Below, in pieces: positions 1 to 6,453 of a DNA stretch of 31,428 bases; within the stretch, counting starts at the first letter, position 1, and the number at the start of each line of letters is the position of its first letter. A program made the position numbers and the translations under genes. The stretch is from positions 1 through 31,428 of IMG/VR virus record IMGVR_UViG_3300048912_000139; one strand, given 5' to 3'. The notes below the pieces were generated by a model that saw only the letters and a program-made list of their open reading frames with translations, had not been told where the DNA came from and ran no database searches. This DNA comes from a virus.

Positions 1-1
1 G

Positions 2-613
2 TCCTCCCGGCTGCTGGCCATCAACCAGCGGGCCGCGACCTCCATCACGGAGGACTGGCTTCGCACCTCGCCGGAGAAGTGCGGGCGACTGCTCGCGCAG
101 TACGACTTCATCCGCTGGGACTTCCGCCCTGACCCGACGCTGGACGACATCTGGCACGGCCTGTACGCGTACCACGAGACCGAGGGCCGGTACCCGGACC
201 AGACGGTCATCGACATCGCCTCCGACGTCGGCCACGACACCGGGGATGAGTGGGGGTCCCTGCGGGACCTGATGCGACAGGCCAAGGTCATTGCCCGCGA
301 GACGGGTACGCACCTGTGGCTGGTCCACCACTGCGCGGACTCCGAGCGGACCAAGAGGCCCTGTCCGAGGCGCTCGGACATCCACGGCAAGGTGGCCGCC
401 ATCCCGGAGTTGATCGTCACGTGCGGCACGGACGCTTCCGGCGGACTGCATGCCGCCTGCGTGAAGAACAGGCACGCCAAGGCGTCAGCGGACGCCGATA
501 TCCGCATCCCGATGACGCTGGACGCTGCGACGTCCTTCGTCGGGGACTACGTCAACCAGCCCGCGTACGGCGGGGGCTGGACCAGAGACCCAGAAGGAGA
601 GGCTGGCTGGTGA
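2..613 (+). CDS. DnaB-like replicative helicase, C-terminal part (cut by window edge)
   Basis: The frame is open from the first bases and ends at TGA 611-613, giving about 203 residues; the start and Walker A lie outside the window. The visible part matches the C-terminal half of a RecA-fold DnaB-family ATPase. A hydrophobic strand ending in LVHH occupies the place where DnaB has the polar strand after Walker B. It is followed by a basic SDIHGKVAAIPELIVTC segment, corresponding to the DnaB stretch that scans for active subunits, and then by VKNRHAKAS, which resembles the DnaB AKNR arginine-finger region. In phages this ring helicase unwinds the replication fork and works with the primase, which is encoded 2.5 kb downstream. 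The stop overlaps the next gene's GTG start. A RecA/RadA-type ATPase is the main alternative. Confidence 0.7.
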   Translation, partial: SSRLLAINQRAATSITEDWLRTSPEKCGRLLAQYDFIRWDFRPDPTLDDIWHGLYAYHETEGRYPDQTVIDIASDVGHDTGDEWGSLRDLMRQAKVIARETGTHLWLVHHCADSERTKRPCPRRSDIHGKVAAIPELIVTCGTDASGGLHAACVKNRHAKASADADIRIPMTLDAATSFVGDYVNQPAYGGGWTRDPEGEAGW

Positions 614-792
614 CAAACCGCTACGAGATCCGCGAAGAGGTCACTACCAATCTCCAGCGCGAGATGGGCTTCATGGACACCGTCTTCGAGGTGTGGGACA
701 TCGACGAGGACAGGCGCGTCCCGTTCGGGACGTACGCGGACCGGGAGGCGGCTGCGCGTCGCATCGCCCGGATGAAGGAGCGGGAGACGTGA
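610..792 (+). CDS. small unknown protein, 60 aa
   Basis: GTG start at 610 overlaps the helicase stop (GTGA), with GGAG about 10 bases upstream. The product is short and charged. A central stretch (VFEVWDIDEDRRVPFGTYADREAA) followed by an arginine-rich helix resembles the small phage 'WDIDxxRxxxFGxYxDREAAxxR' style proteins, in which a beta hairpin is followed by one helix. I do not recognise a function. The longer in-frame extension upstream to 250 lies inside the helicase gene and is a shadow. Its place in the operon suggests an early accessory role. Confidence 0.6.
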   Translation: MTNRYEIREEVTTNLQREMGFMDTVFEVWDIDEDRRVPFGTYADREAAARRIARMKERET

Positions 793-986
793 ACGCCCTC
801 ACCATCGCCGAGCTGCGGCTCAGGCACGCACAGCTCACCGAGAAGGCCGAGCGCGAGCGCCAGAAGTGGCAGAACCTGCCGCCCACTCCGGGAGCCATCC
901 GCCTGGGCAAGGAGATCAAGCAGCTTCAGCAGCGGGCCGACGACTACGGCCGGCTCCTGGACGCCGTGGCGGGGTGGGAGTCGTGA
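789..986 (+). CDS. small coiled-coil-like protein, 65 aa
   Basis: GTG start overlaps the preceding stop by four bases (GTGA), so translation is probably coupled. The protein is almost wholly helical and charged: LTIAELRLRHAQLTEKAERE at the N-terminus, then a P-rich break (LPPTPG), then a second helix with KEIKQLQQRADDYGRLLDAV. This looks like a two-helix antiparallel coiled coil. No enzymatic motif is visible. Function unknown. Confidence 0.55.
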   Translation: MNALTIAELRLRHAQLTEKAERERQKWQNLPPTPGAIRLGKEIKQLQQRADDYGRLLDAVAGWES

Positions 987-1210
987 TCGTTGAAGTGGAC
1001 ATCGCGCTCCACCACATGGTGGGCACGGAGCTGCGCACGACCTTCATTAAGGGGATCGTCCGCTCCGAGGCGGAGAAGTTTCTGGAGAACATCGGCCGGG
1101 TCCGTTCTCAGAACGGATGCATCACTGTCGGCGGTGGCAGCAAGGTCCAGGCCATGATCCCCGCCCAGAAGATCGAGCTGGCCGAGATCACCAGAGAGGT
1201 CTTCCGATGA
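983..1210 (+). CDS. small unknown protein, 75 aa
   Basis: GTG start overlaps the preceding stop (GTGA). The sequence begins with a hydrophobic strand (MIVEVDIALHHMVG), has a helix around SEAEKFLENIGRV and ends with strands containing a GGGSK turn. This is consistent with a small alpha/beta fold. No recognisable family. It is translationally coupled to both neighbours by 4-base overlaps. Confidence 0.55.
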   Translation: MIVEVDIALHHMVGTELRTTFIKGIVRSEAEKFLENIGRVRSQNGCITVGGGSKVQAMIPAQKIELAEITREVFR

Positions 1211-1407
1211 CCTGGCCCCACATCCACCGCTGGGGCCCGTGGTCCACCTCCTTCGAGGAGGCGCCCGGCGGTGACATGACCGTCTGGGAGTGGCGCACGC
1301 GTGACTGCAAGTGGCGCAACTGCCGCATGTACGAGGAGATCCCCACGCGCGTGTCCCTGACCGCGCCCATCCTGCGCGCCCTGCGCGAGTACCGGGAGGC
1401 GTCATGA
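1207..1407 (+). CDS. small Cys/Trp-rich protein, 66 aa
   Basis: ATG overlaps the previous stop (ATGA). It is rich in Trp and His at the N-terminus (MTWPHIHRWGPWS) with two cysteines (DCKWRNC) in the middle. The pattern H-x-W-x-x-W followed by W-R-x-R-x-C-x-x-C resembles small phage zinc-ribbon-like proteins of the 'HxWGxW...RxCxxCG' type, except that the cysteines here are spaced C-x4-C. Zinc binding is possible but not shown. Function unknown. Confidence 0.55.
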   Translation: MTWPHIHRWGPWSTSFEEAPGGDMTVWEWRTRDCKWRNCRMYEEIPTRVSLTAPILRALREYREAS

Positions 1408-1805
1408 GGGTGATCGTCACCGGGTCCCGGGACTGGACGGACCGAGGCGCCGTCTATGACGCCCTGAACGGGCTGTACCGCAACGCCGGGCCGTTCGTCC
1501 TCGTGCACGGCGCCTGCTCCACCGGAGCGGACGCCATGGCCCATGACTGGTACGTCCTCGCGAGCCAGCTCGTGGCCGTCACGGAGGACCGCTTCCCTGC
1601 CGCCTGGGAGGCCCGCGGCAGGGCCGCTGGCCCCGAGCGCAACGAGCGCATGGTGAAGGCCGGAGCGCGCTTCCTGCTGGCCTTCCTGGGCCCGTGCACG
1701 CGAGAGCACTGCCCCGAACCCACGCCCCACGACAGCCACGGCATAGCCGGCTGCGTAGACCTGGCCCGCGAGGCGGGCATAGAGATCAAGGAGTACCGAC
1801 CATGA
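1404..1805 (+). CDS. SLOG-family protein (DUF2493 / YspA-like)
   Basis: 133 residues, with the ATG in an ATGA overlap. The N-terminus MRVIVTGSRDWTD is the hallmark of the DUF2493 (YspA, cpYpsA-related) branch of the SLOG superfamily: a beta strand, then a glycine-rich loop with the SRDW signature. It is followed by LVHGACSTGADAMAHDW, the second nucleotide-binding loop (GxxxGAD), and by a late RNERMV segment typical of the family. SLOG domains are Rossmann-like and bind nucleotide-derived ligands; phage copies have no settled role. An insertion with two Cys and several His (GPCTREHCPEPTPHDSHG) near the C-terminus may bind metal. Confidence 0.85.
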   Translation: MRVIVTGSRDWTDRGAVYDALNGLYRNAGPFVLVHGACSTGADAMAHDWYVLASQLVAVTEDRFPAAWEARGRAAGPERNERMVKAGARFLLAFLGPCTREHCPEPTPHDSHGIAGCVDLAREAGIEIKEYRP

Positions 1806-2083
1806 GCGAGCTGAAGTTCGAGGACCCTCCCCAGAGGGTCAGCGGCAGGCACTGGGGCCGGCACCGCCTGCTGGCGAGCGAGATGAAGGCCAGGCCCATG
1901 GAGTGGGCCCTGGTGGGCACCTACGGCTCCAGCGACTCCGCGGCGTCCATGGCGCGCAACATTAAGCTGGGCAAGCTGAAGGCGTACGAGCCCGCGGGGG
2001 CCTTCGAGTCCACCTCCCGGACCGTGGACAAGCAGCCCCGTGTGTACGCGCGGTACCTGGGGGAAGCGGAGGCAGCTTCATGA
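1802..2083 (+). CDS. small unknown protein, first of a tandem paralogous pair, 93 aa
   Basis: ATG overlaps the SLOG gene stop (ATGA). The sequence has an N-terminal acidic stretch (ELKFEDPP). A core follows with RPMEWALVGTYGSSDSAASMARNIKLGK, then YEPAGAFESTSRTVD and a C-terminal RVYARYLGE. The same order of motifs recurs in the next gene, so the two arose by tandem duplication. The layout (strand, helix with SMA.N, strand with GAFE..SRTV, final YARYLG) is typical of small phage proteins of unknown role. No catalytic residues are evident. Confidence 0.65.
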   Translation: MSELKFEDPPQRVSGRHWGRHRLLASEMKARPMEWALVGTYGSSDSAASMARNIKLGKLKAYEPAGAFESTSRTVDKQPRVYARYLGEAEAAS

Positions 2084-2355
2084 CGAAGCTGGAGTTCGAA
2101 GAGCTGCCACCCCCAGGCCGCGCCGGGGGGCAAGCCGACCACGCTTCCATGGCGCGCGAGCTGCGCACTCGGCCGGGTGAATGGGCGATGGTCAGGACGT
2201 ACAAGAGTGCGGGCACGGTCACTTCGATGGCCTATCTCATCAGGAGGGGCGAGCAGCCGTCGTATCAGCCCCCGGGTGCCTTTGAGGCGGCCCTACGCAC
2301 CGTGCAGGGCGAACACCGTCTGTACGCCCGCTACGTGGGCGAGCCCGGTGAGTGA
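2080..2355 (+). CDS. small unknown protein, second of a tandem paralogous pair, 91 aa
   Basis: ATG overlaps the previous gene's stop (ATGA). It aligns with the preceding protein along its length: LEFEELPPP with LKFEDPP, RPGEWAMVRTYKSAGTVTSMAYLI with RPMEWALVGTYGSSDSAASMARNI, PPGAFEAALRTV with PAGAFESTSRTV, and RLYARYVGE with RVYARYLGE. Function is unknown. Divergence is clear, so the duplication is not recent. It could bind nucleic acid or be a small inhibitor, but nothing in the sequence decides this. Confidence 0.65.
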   Translation: MTKLEFEELPPPGRAGGQADHASMARELRTRPGEWAMVRTYKSAGTVTSMAYLIRRGEQPSYQPPGAFEAALRTVQGEHRLYARYVGEPGE

Positions 2356-2575
2356 CGAGCACTCGGGCCTGTCTCACGACCTGCCCGAGTACGTCCCCAA
2401 CTGGCCCTTGCCGGTACGGAAGGTCAAGGTGCAGGTCTACCAACTCAGGGGCACGGGCGAGTGGGCCTGGGCCCACGACTGCCCGCGCAAGATCGGCTTC
2501 ACTCTGGGCTTCGCGCGTCCCACGCAGGCCGAGGCCTTCGCCGCGGCCCACAAGCATGTACAGGGGTGCTGGTGA
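2348..2575 (+). CDS. small unknown protein, 75 aa
   Basis: GTG start at 2348, overlapping the previous gene by 8 bases. The start codon sits as an unpaired bulge in a possible hairpin (2343-2347 with 2364-2368; 2351-2354 with 2360-2363). The protein has a strand-rich middle (VRKVKVQVYQL, WAWAHDC) and ends with PTQAEAFAAAHKHVQGCW, a helix with a His/Cys tail. Function unknown. Confidence 0.55.
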   Translation: MSDEHSGLSHDLPEYVPNWPLPVRKVKVQVYQLRGTGEWAWAHDCPRKIGFTLGFARPTQAEAFAAAHKHVQGCW

Positions 2576-2811
2576 GCGAGGACGAGTCCGTGGTCATCAC
2601 GCTGACCGACGAGGACATGAAGCGCGAGTACAAACGCCTGATGGAAGGGCTGCCGTACGAGACGCCCGGACAGCTCCGGGACGCGGTCTTCGCGTCCAGC
2701 GACCTGTGCTGTTCCAACTGCTACGACTACCAGCACCCGCACGCCGAGGCGTGGCGGGGCATGACCAACTGGCTCTTCCTGGCCGGTAAGGACTGGAGGA
2801 CGGTCGAGTGA
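2572..2811 (+). CDS. small unknown protein, 79 aa
   Basis: GTG start in a GTGA overlap. Acidic N-terminus followed by a helix (TDEDMKREYKRLMEGL) and a Cys cluster, DLCCSNCYDY, before an HPHAEAWRGMTNWLF segment. C-C-x-x-C with nearby His residues could bind a metal ion, but no known zinc-finger spacing is matched. It lies directly upstream of the nuclease gene and overlaps it by 4 bases. Confidence 0.55.
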   Translation: MSEDESVVITLTDEDMKREYKRLMEGLPYETPGQLRDAVFASSDLCCSNCYDYQHPHAEAWRGMTNWLFLAGKDWRTVE

Positions 2812-3215
2812 CGAAGAGCAAGGCGAAGGGCACGAGGGCTGAGACCGAGTGCGTCAACTACCTCCGGGAGAGCTTCCCGGCGGTCGAGCGACGTACGCTC
2901 TCCGGCTCCAAGGACAAGGGCGACATCGCCGGTATCCCCAACTGCGTCGGGGAGATCAAGGCCGCGGCCCAGCTCCGGCTGGCCGCGTGGCAGCAGGAGA
3001 CGCTGACCGAGATGGTCAACGCCGATGCGGCGAACTGCTTCCTGGTCGTCAAGGTCCCGTACAAGAACGTCTCGCGGTGGGACTTCTGGATGCCGGCCTA
3101 CCAGCTCGCCCTGGAGGTCGTGGAGAGCCCGATGGAGGCCCGATGGCTGCGAATGGACTTCGAGCTGGGGCGGGACGTCCTTCGCGATCTGACCAACGAG
3201 TCACGCTTCCTCTAG
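2808..3215 (+). CDS. PD-(D/E)XK nuclease, Holliday-junction-resolvase-like
   Basis: 135 residues, GTG start in a GTGA overlap. The N-terminus has KGTRAETECVNYLRESF, the helix with a conserved glutamate (about E14) found in archaeal-type Holliday junction resolvases and phage relatives. SGSKDKGDIAGIP supplies the catalytic aspartate (D39), and VGEIKAAAQ supplies the E-x-K pair (E49, K51). A Q-x-x-x-L helix (AAWQQETLTEM) follows, as in these nucleases. The likely role is cutting branched DNA during phage replication or recombination, in line with the neighbouring primase and helicase. The substrate cannot be read from the sequence. Confidence 0.75.
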   Translation: MTKSKAKGTRAETECVNYLRESFPAVERRTLSGSKDKGDIAGIPNCVGEIKAAAQLRLAAWQQETLTEMVNADAANCFLVVKVPYKNVSRWDFWMPAYQLALEVVESPMEARWLRMDFELGRDVLRDLTNESRFL

Positions 3216-3562
3216 CCCCCGTCCTCGCCCACTACGGCGTAGACCTCAACGAGGGCCGATGGGGCAACGAACTGGTCTGCTGCCCCATTCACGGCGAGCG
3301 CCGTGCATCCATGTCCGTGAGCGCCGAGAAGGGCGTCTTCCACTGCTTCGCGTGCGGTGCCTCGGGCACCGCGGTGAAGCTCGTACAGATGATGGAGGGC
3401 TGCGACTTTGCAGACGCTCTCCGCCGAGCAGAGGAGATTCTTCGAGCAGGCGGCCACGACCTACCAGAACGATCTGCTGGGCGATACCAGCGCCCAGGCG
3501 TATCTGGGGACTCGAAGGATCAGCCTCGCGGACGCCGTTACGTTCCGCCTGGGCGTCGTTAG
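3143..3562 (+). CDS. primase zinc-finger domain protein (CHC2 type)
   Basis: 139 residues from ATG 3143, the only in-frame ATG/GTG/TTG ahead of the domain; GGAGG lies 4 bases upstream. It overlaps the nuclease gene by 73 bases. Residues about 26-75 form a DnaG-type CHC2 zinc finger: a helix with VLAHYGVDL, then C-x2-H (CCPIH) and C-x2-C (CFAC), followed by GTAVKLVQMMEG and DALRRAEEIL. This domain recognises the priming site on single-stranded DNA. After DALRRAEEIL the frame runs on for about 40 low-value residues and overlaps the TOPRIM gene by 155 bases. The finger and TOPRIM parts may be separate subunits or one product joined by a +1 shift near 3440-3445. Confidence 0.75.
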   Translation: MAANGLRAGAGRPSRSDQRVTLPLAPVLAHYGVDLNEGRWGNELVCCPIHGERRASMSVSAEKGVFHCFACGASGTAVKLVQMMEGCDFADALRRAEEILRAGGHDLPERSAGRYQRPGVSGDSKDQPRGRRYVPPGRR

Positions 3563-4046
3563 CAGCCCGCTCCCGGGACACGAGGCGTACAGGGGGCGCC
3601 TCTGTATCCCGTACCTGACGCCGGCAGGCGTCGTGAACCTGCGCTTCAGGTGCGCAGCGTCCCACGACTGCGAGGCCGAGCATCACCCGAAGTACCTCTC
3701 CGGCGAGGGCGCCGGGACGAACCTCTACAACGTGCTCGACCTCAAGCAGGACTCGCCCTTCATCTGCGTGGCAGAGGGCGAGATCGACACCATGAGCCTG
3801 TCTCTGGCCGGCCTGCCGGCCGTGGGCGTCCCGGGCGTCGACACCTGGCAGAAGCACTTCTCGCGCTGCCTGGAGGACTTCGAGGTGATCTACGCCTTCG
3901 GCGACGGAGACAAGGCTGGTGGCAAGTTCTCCAACTTCCTCGCCCGGGAGACCCGGGCGCGTCCCATCCGCATGCCCGCGGGCGAGGACTGCAACTCTCT
4001 CTTCGTGAAAGGCGGAGCCGATGCCCTGCGGGGACTGCTCGACTGA
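3408..4046 (+). CDS. primase catalytic subunit, TOPRIM domain
   Basis: 212 residues from TTG 3408, which has GGAGGG 8 bases upstream, a good ribosome binding site for so weak a start codon. The N-terminal part (AATTYQNDLL...AQAYLGTRRISLADAVTFRLGVV) matches the start of the DnaG RNA polymerase domain. IPYLTPAGVVNLRFR...PKYLSGEG continues it. The TOPRIM core has VAEGEID (E123, E125) and FGDGDKAG (D166, D168), the metal-binding acid residues needed for primer synthesis. No C-terminal helicase-binding domain is present; the protein ends soon after TOPRIM. Its zinc finger is encoded in the overlapping upstream frame. Confidence 0.85.
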   Translation: MQTLSAEQRRFFEQAATTYQNDLLGDTSAQAYLGTRRISLADAVTFRLGVVSSPLPGHEAYRGRLCIPYLTPAGVVNLRFRCAASHDCEAEHHPKYLSGEGAGTNLYNVLDLKQDSPFICVAEGEIDTMSLSLAGLPAVGVPGVDTWQKHFSRCLEDFEVIYAFGDGDKAGGKFSNFLARETRARPIRMPAGEDCNSLFVKGGADALRGLLD

Positions 4047-5019
4047 CGACCTGTGCCGGTGTGGTCCCGGCGAAGCCTGCGGCCACTGCTTCGAAGGCCG
4101 CTGCAAGAAGAAGTACGAGTGCCCGGAGCACCCTGACGGATGCCCGGACGACAAGCCCCTGTTCGCACCGGGCGCCGAGGAGTACTACCGCGAGGTGCTG
4201 GGCCTGGGGCCCAAGGAGGAGGCCCCGAAGACGTGCGTGTGCGGGCATGGGAGGGCCGCCCACGAGAGCGGCCCGAAGTGCATCGGGAACCGCAACCTCT
4301 GCACGTGCCTGATCTTCCGGACGGAGGAGGTGGGGGAGCCCGTGCCGCCCGTCAACTTCAATCCCACCTGCAAGTGCCTTCACCCGCTCTCTCAGCACAC
4401 GGAGACGGGCTGCGTCTCGTGCCGCATGAACGGCATCGATCTGCTGGCGAACCACTCCTTCATCGGCCCGAACGGGCCCGAGGAGCCCGAGCGCAAGAAG
4501 TGCGGCTACGGGGAGCACGGCTTCAAGCCCTTCCAGGGCTACAGGGACGAGCCCGGGAAGCCGCACTGCCTGACGTGCGGTCACCTCTGGGGCGAGTGCA
4601 ACTGGCACTGGGTGAAGGGCGATCCGCCCTTCGAGGAACCGCCCCTCACGCCCGAGGAGGAAGAGGAGGCGCCTTGTCCGCACGAGTCCTGGGAGGTCGG
4701 CTCCCAGTGGCGCGACGAGGAGACGGGAAAGCGGTGGAAGTCCCGTCGCTGCGCGGACTGCCGGGAATCCCTGGACAACGTCCTTGAGGACGAGGCGCAC
4801 GACTTCGAGGGCCCGACGGAGCCCGAGGTGCCACCCCAGCCGGACAGACGTCCGCCGTACGCCGTCAGCTATTCCGTCCAGGGCCACCTCTTCGAGGTGG
4901 CCCTTCCTGGTGACGCCACCGTGCGCGCCGTGGACGGAGCGCTGGTCATCCAGCACCACCTGGGGCCCGTGCTCGGGATCGTCCAGGTTCTGCCCGTCAT
5001 CAACGAGGAGGGCTCGTGA
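4021..5019 (+). CDS. cysteine-rich multi-zinc-finger protein of unknown function, 332 aa
   Basis: ATG 4021 lies 26 bases inside the primase gene, preceded by GGCGGAG. The first ~250 residues hold many Cys/His clusters: CGDC and CRCG at the N-terminus, then CVCGHGRAAHESGPKC...CTC (about 72-95), CKCLHPLSQHTETGCVSC (about 118-135), CLTCGH (about 182-187) and RCADC (about 240-244). The second and third share a C-x-C-x-H-x4-H-x5-C layout, suggesting repeated zinc-binding units. An acidic linker (PEEEEEAP) and a strand-rich C-terminal domain (about 285-332, YAVSYSVQGHLFEVALPG) follow. I know no function; nucleic-acid or protein binding is plausible. It could be a scaffold for replication proteins, but that is only inferred from position. 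Confidence 0.7.
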   Translation: MPCGDCSTDDLCRCGPGEACGHCFEGRCKKKYECPEHPDGCPDDKPLFAPGAEEYYREVLGLGPKEEAPKTCVCGHGRAAHESGPKCIGNRNLCTCLIFRTEEVGEPVPPVNFNPTCKCLHPLSQHTETGCVSCRMNGIDLLANHSFIGPNGPEEPERKKCGYGEHGFKPFQGYRDEPGKPHCLTCGHLWGECNWHWVKGDPPFEEPPLTPEEEEEAPCPHESWEVGSQWRDEETGKRWKSRRCADCRESLDNVLEDEAHDFEGPTEPEVPPQPDRRPPYAVSYSVQGHLFEVALPGDATVRAVDGALVIQHHLGPVLGIVQVLPVINEEGS

Positions 5020-5261
5020 GCGCCAGAGGCGCCCTGCACGACCGCATTCACGGTCCTGAGGCGTGCGATCCGCCCTGCGGGCTCAGCAAGGAGGTCAGCG
5101 CCCTCCTTGACGAACATCGAGACGAGGTCGCCCACGAACTCGCCGAGAAGATCCGCGAAGAGCGGGACGCGGCCGACGTCCCGGGGAGCCCTTTCACTCC
5201 GCACATGGCCCACGGTGCGGCGTGGGCCGCTGACCTGATCGACCCCGAGAAGGAGGACTGA
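5016..5261 (+). CDS. small unknown protein, 81 aa (paralogue of the gene at 5605)
   Basis: GTG start in a GTGA overlap. The central helix (ALLDEHRDEVAHELAEKIREERDA) and the C-terminal HMAHGAAWAADLIDPEKED resemble the gene at 5605-5805 (LLDALKKHQRYLVACYAHELAEKQ and MLADLIDPE), so they are probably distant paralogues. The N-terminus has two Cys in DPPCG and EACD. No known family. The stop overlaps the next ATG (TGATG). Confidence 0.6.
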   Translation: MSARGALHDRIHGPEACDPPCGLSKEVSALLDEHRDEVAHELAEKIREERDAADVPGSPFTPHMAHGAAWAADLIDPEKED

Positions 5262-5608
5262 TGCTCAAGCTCGCCACCAAGGGTGCCGTGCGCTTCGAGT
5301 GGAGCGACGGCATCGAAGAGACCACCGTCACCCTGAACCCGGGGGACGACGAGGCGACGCTCAAGCGCAAGCTGGAGCGCATCCTCTCCCTGTCCCGCCC
5401 GGACCTCCCGGAACGCCTGCCGGGCTTCGCCCTGGGCATGGCCCAGACCGCGCACCCGGCGCCGGAGGACCCGGACGCACCGGTCCCGTACACGCCCGTC
5501 CAGGGCAACGGCTGGGCGCCGTACGCCGGAGCCGGCCTGCCGCACCCCGATCTTCCCGAGCGCCTGAAGGACACCGTGGAGCTGATCCCCCCGGAGGAGC
5601 AGGGATGA
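5261..5608 (+). CDS. unknown protein, 115 aa
   Basis: ATG 5261 in a TGATG junction, with AAGGAGG just upstream. The N-terminal half looks like a small beta domain (LKLATKGAVRFEWSDGIEETTVTLNPGDDE) followed by a helix (TLKRKLERILSL). The C-terminal half is rich in Pro and contains the repeated phrase PDLPERL (about residues 47-53 and 96-102). Function unknown. The domain-plus-Pro-rich tail might be a protein-binding adaptor, but there is no direct evidence. Confidence 0.6.
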   Translation: MLKLATKGAVRFEWSDGIEETTVTLNPGDDEATLKRKLERILSLSRPDLPERLPGFALGMAQTAHPAPEDPDAPVPYTPVQGNGWAPYAGAGLPHPDLPERLKDTVELIPPEEQG

Positions 5609-5805
5609 GCGCTAGCGGAGCAACGTTCGAGCAGATGCTCCTGGACGCACTCAAGAAGCACCAGCGCTACCTCGTGGCGTGCTACGCCCACGAGCTGGCG
5701 GAGAAGCAGCGGGCCTGGGACGGCCCGTCGCTGACCATGACGGGCTGGACCATGGTCCCCCTGCACATGCTCGCCGACCTGATCGACCCGGAGGTGTCGT
5801 CATGA
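5605..5805 (+). CDS. small unknown protein, 66 aa (paralogue of the gene at 5016)
   Basis: ATG in an ATGA overlap. Mostly helical: FEQMLLDALKKHQRYLVACYAHELAEKQRAW, then a short turn with PSLTMTGWTM and the closing ADLIDPEVSS. The shared HELAEK and ADLIDPE motifs tie it to the gene at 5016-5261. Function unknown. Confidence 0.6.
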   Translation: MSASGATFEQMLLDALKKHQRYLVACYAHELAEKQRAWDGPSLTMTGWTMVPLHMLADLIDPEVSS

Positions 5806-6011
5806 GCGCCTGGGCTCGGCTGGTCGCCAAGGCCAGCCCTGAAGACCTGGAGGAGTTGAACGCGGCGCTCCTGGAGATCCAGGCAGAGACTCACCGCAAG
5901 GTCGCCCTGAAGCTCCGGGGCGCGAAGGTCACCAACCCTCTCGGTGAAGCCGAAGAGCACGTGAACCACTGCCTTGACGATCTCGCGGCCGAGATCGAAG
6001 GGGGGCGTTGA
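5802..6011 (+). CDS. small helical protein, 69 aa
   Basis: ATG in an ATGA overlap. The sequence is helical and acidic (SPEDLEELNAALLEIQAETHRKVALKLR, then EAEEHVNHCLDDLAAEIEGG). It may form a helical hairpin. No recognised family. There is a 3-base gap to the next gene. Confidence 0.55.
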   Translation: MSAWARLVAKASPEDLEELNAALLEIQAETHRKVALKLRGAKVTNPLGEAEEHVNHCLDDLAAEIEGGR

Positions 6012-6014
6012 ACG

Positions 6015-6233
6015 GTGGCTGAGGTGGAGTCGTTCAACCTGCCTGACCTCAAGGATTCCATCGGAATCCGCCTGGACAACCAGGCGAAGAAGGACATCTA
6101 CATCCTGATGGCCAGCCAGCGAGAGCCGGTCGTGTCGAACATCATCAAGTGGGCCCTGGCCCAGGCGGCTGCCCCTGTTCGACGGTCCTGGCAGGCCGCG
6201 GCCGACCGTTCAACGAAGGAGAGCGATGGCTGA
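6015..6233 (+). CDS. probable ribbon-helix-helix DNA-binding protein, 72 aa
   Basis: GTG start with GGGGGG about 9 bases upstream. Residues about 16-50 read as a strand (IGIRLDNQAKKDIY) followed by a helix, a turn (SQREPVVSNII) and a second helix (KWALAQAA). This is the order seen in CopG/Arc-type ribbon-helix-helix repressors, where the strand contacts DNA and the second helix starts with S-x-x-I. Such proteins bind palindromic operators as dimers. The match is by pattern only. It may act on the phage's own promoters, for instance the palindromes at 14953 or 30664, but that link is a guess. Confidence 0.45.
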   Translation: MAEVESFNLPDLKDSIGIRLDNQAKKDIYILMASQREPVVSNIIKWALAQAAAPVRRSWQAAADRSTKESDG

Positions 6234-6453
6234 CAGCGAGTGGTTCCGAGTCGAGACGAGCGCCGGAACGCCCCTGGCGGAGAACGGGAACAGCCCGGAC
6301 CGGTTCCCGAACAGGGAGTCGGCCGCTGACGCGGCCCGGCGCATTGCGCCCCTCGTGGCGGACGACACGCTGACTGTCGTGAAGTACTCGCGCAAGGAGA
6401 TCCGGACCTTCCGTCGCAAGGTCACAGTCGATGAAGCGGACGTCCCGAGCTAG
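6226..6453 (+). CDS. small unknown protein, 75 aa; last gene of the plus-strand operon
   Basis: ATG 6226 overlaps the previous gene by 8 bases and follows AAGGAGAGCG, a good ribosome binding site. A short beta-rich start (WFRVETSAGTPL) is followed by RESAADAARRIAPLV, a helix, and a basic strand (TLTVVKYSRKEIRTFRRKV). The shape is that of small phage proteins that often follow a 'RFxxRxxAxxxA' pattern. Function unknown. It ends 78 bases before the terminator. Confidence 0.6.
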   Translation: MADSEWFRVETSAGTPLAENGNSPDRFPNRESAADAARRIAPLVADDTLTVVKYSRKEIRTFRRKVTVDEADVPS

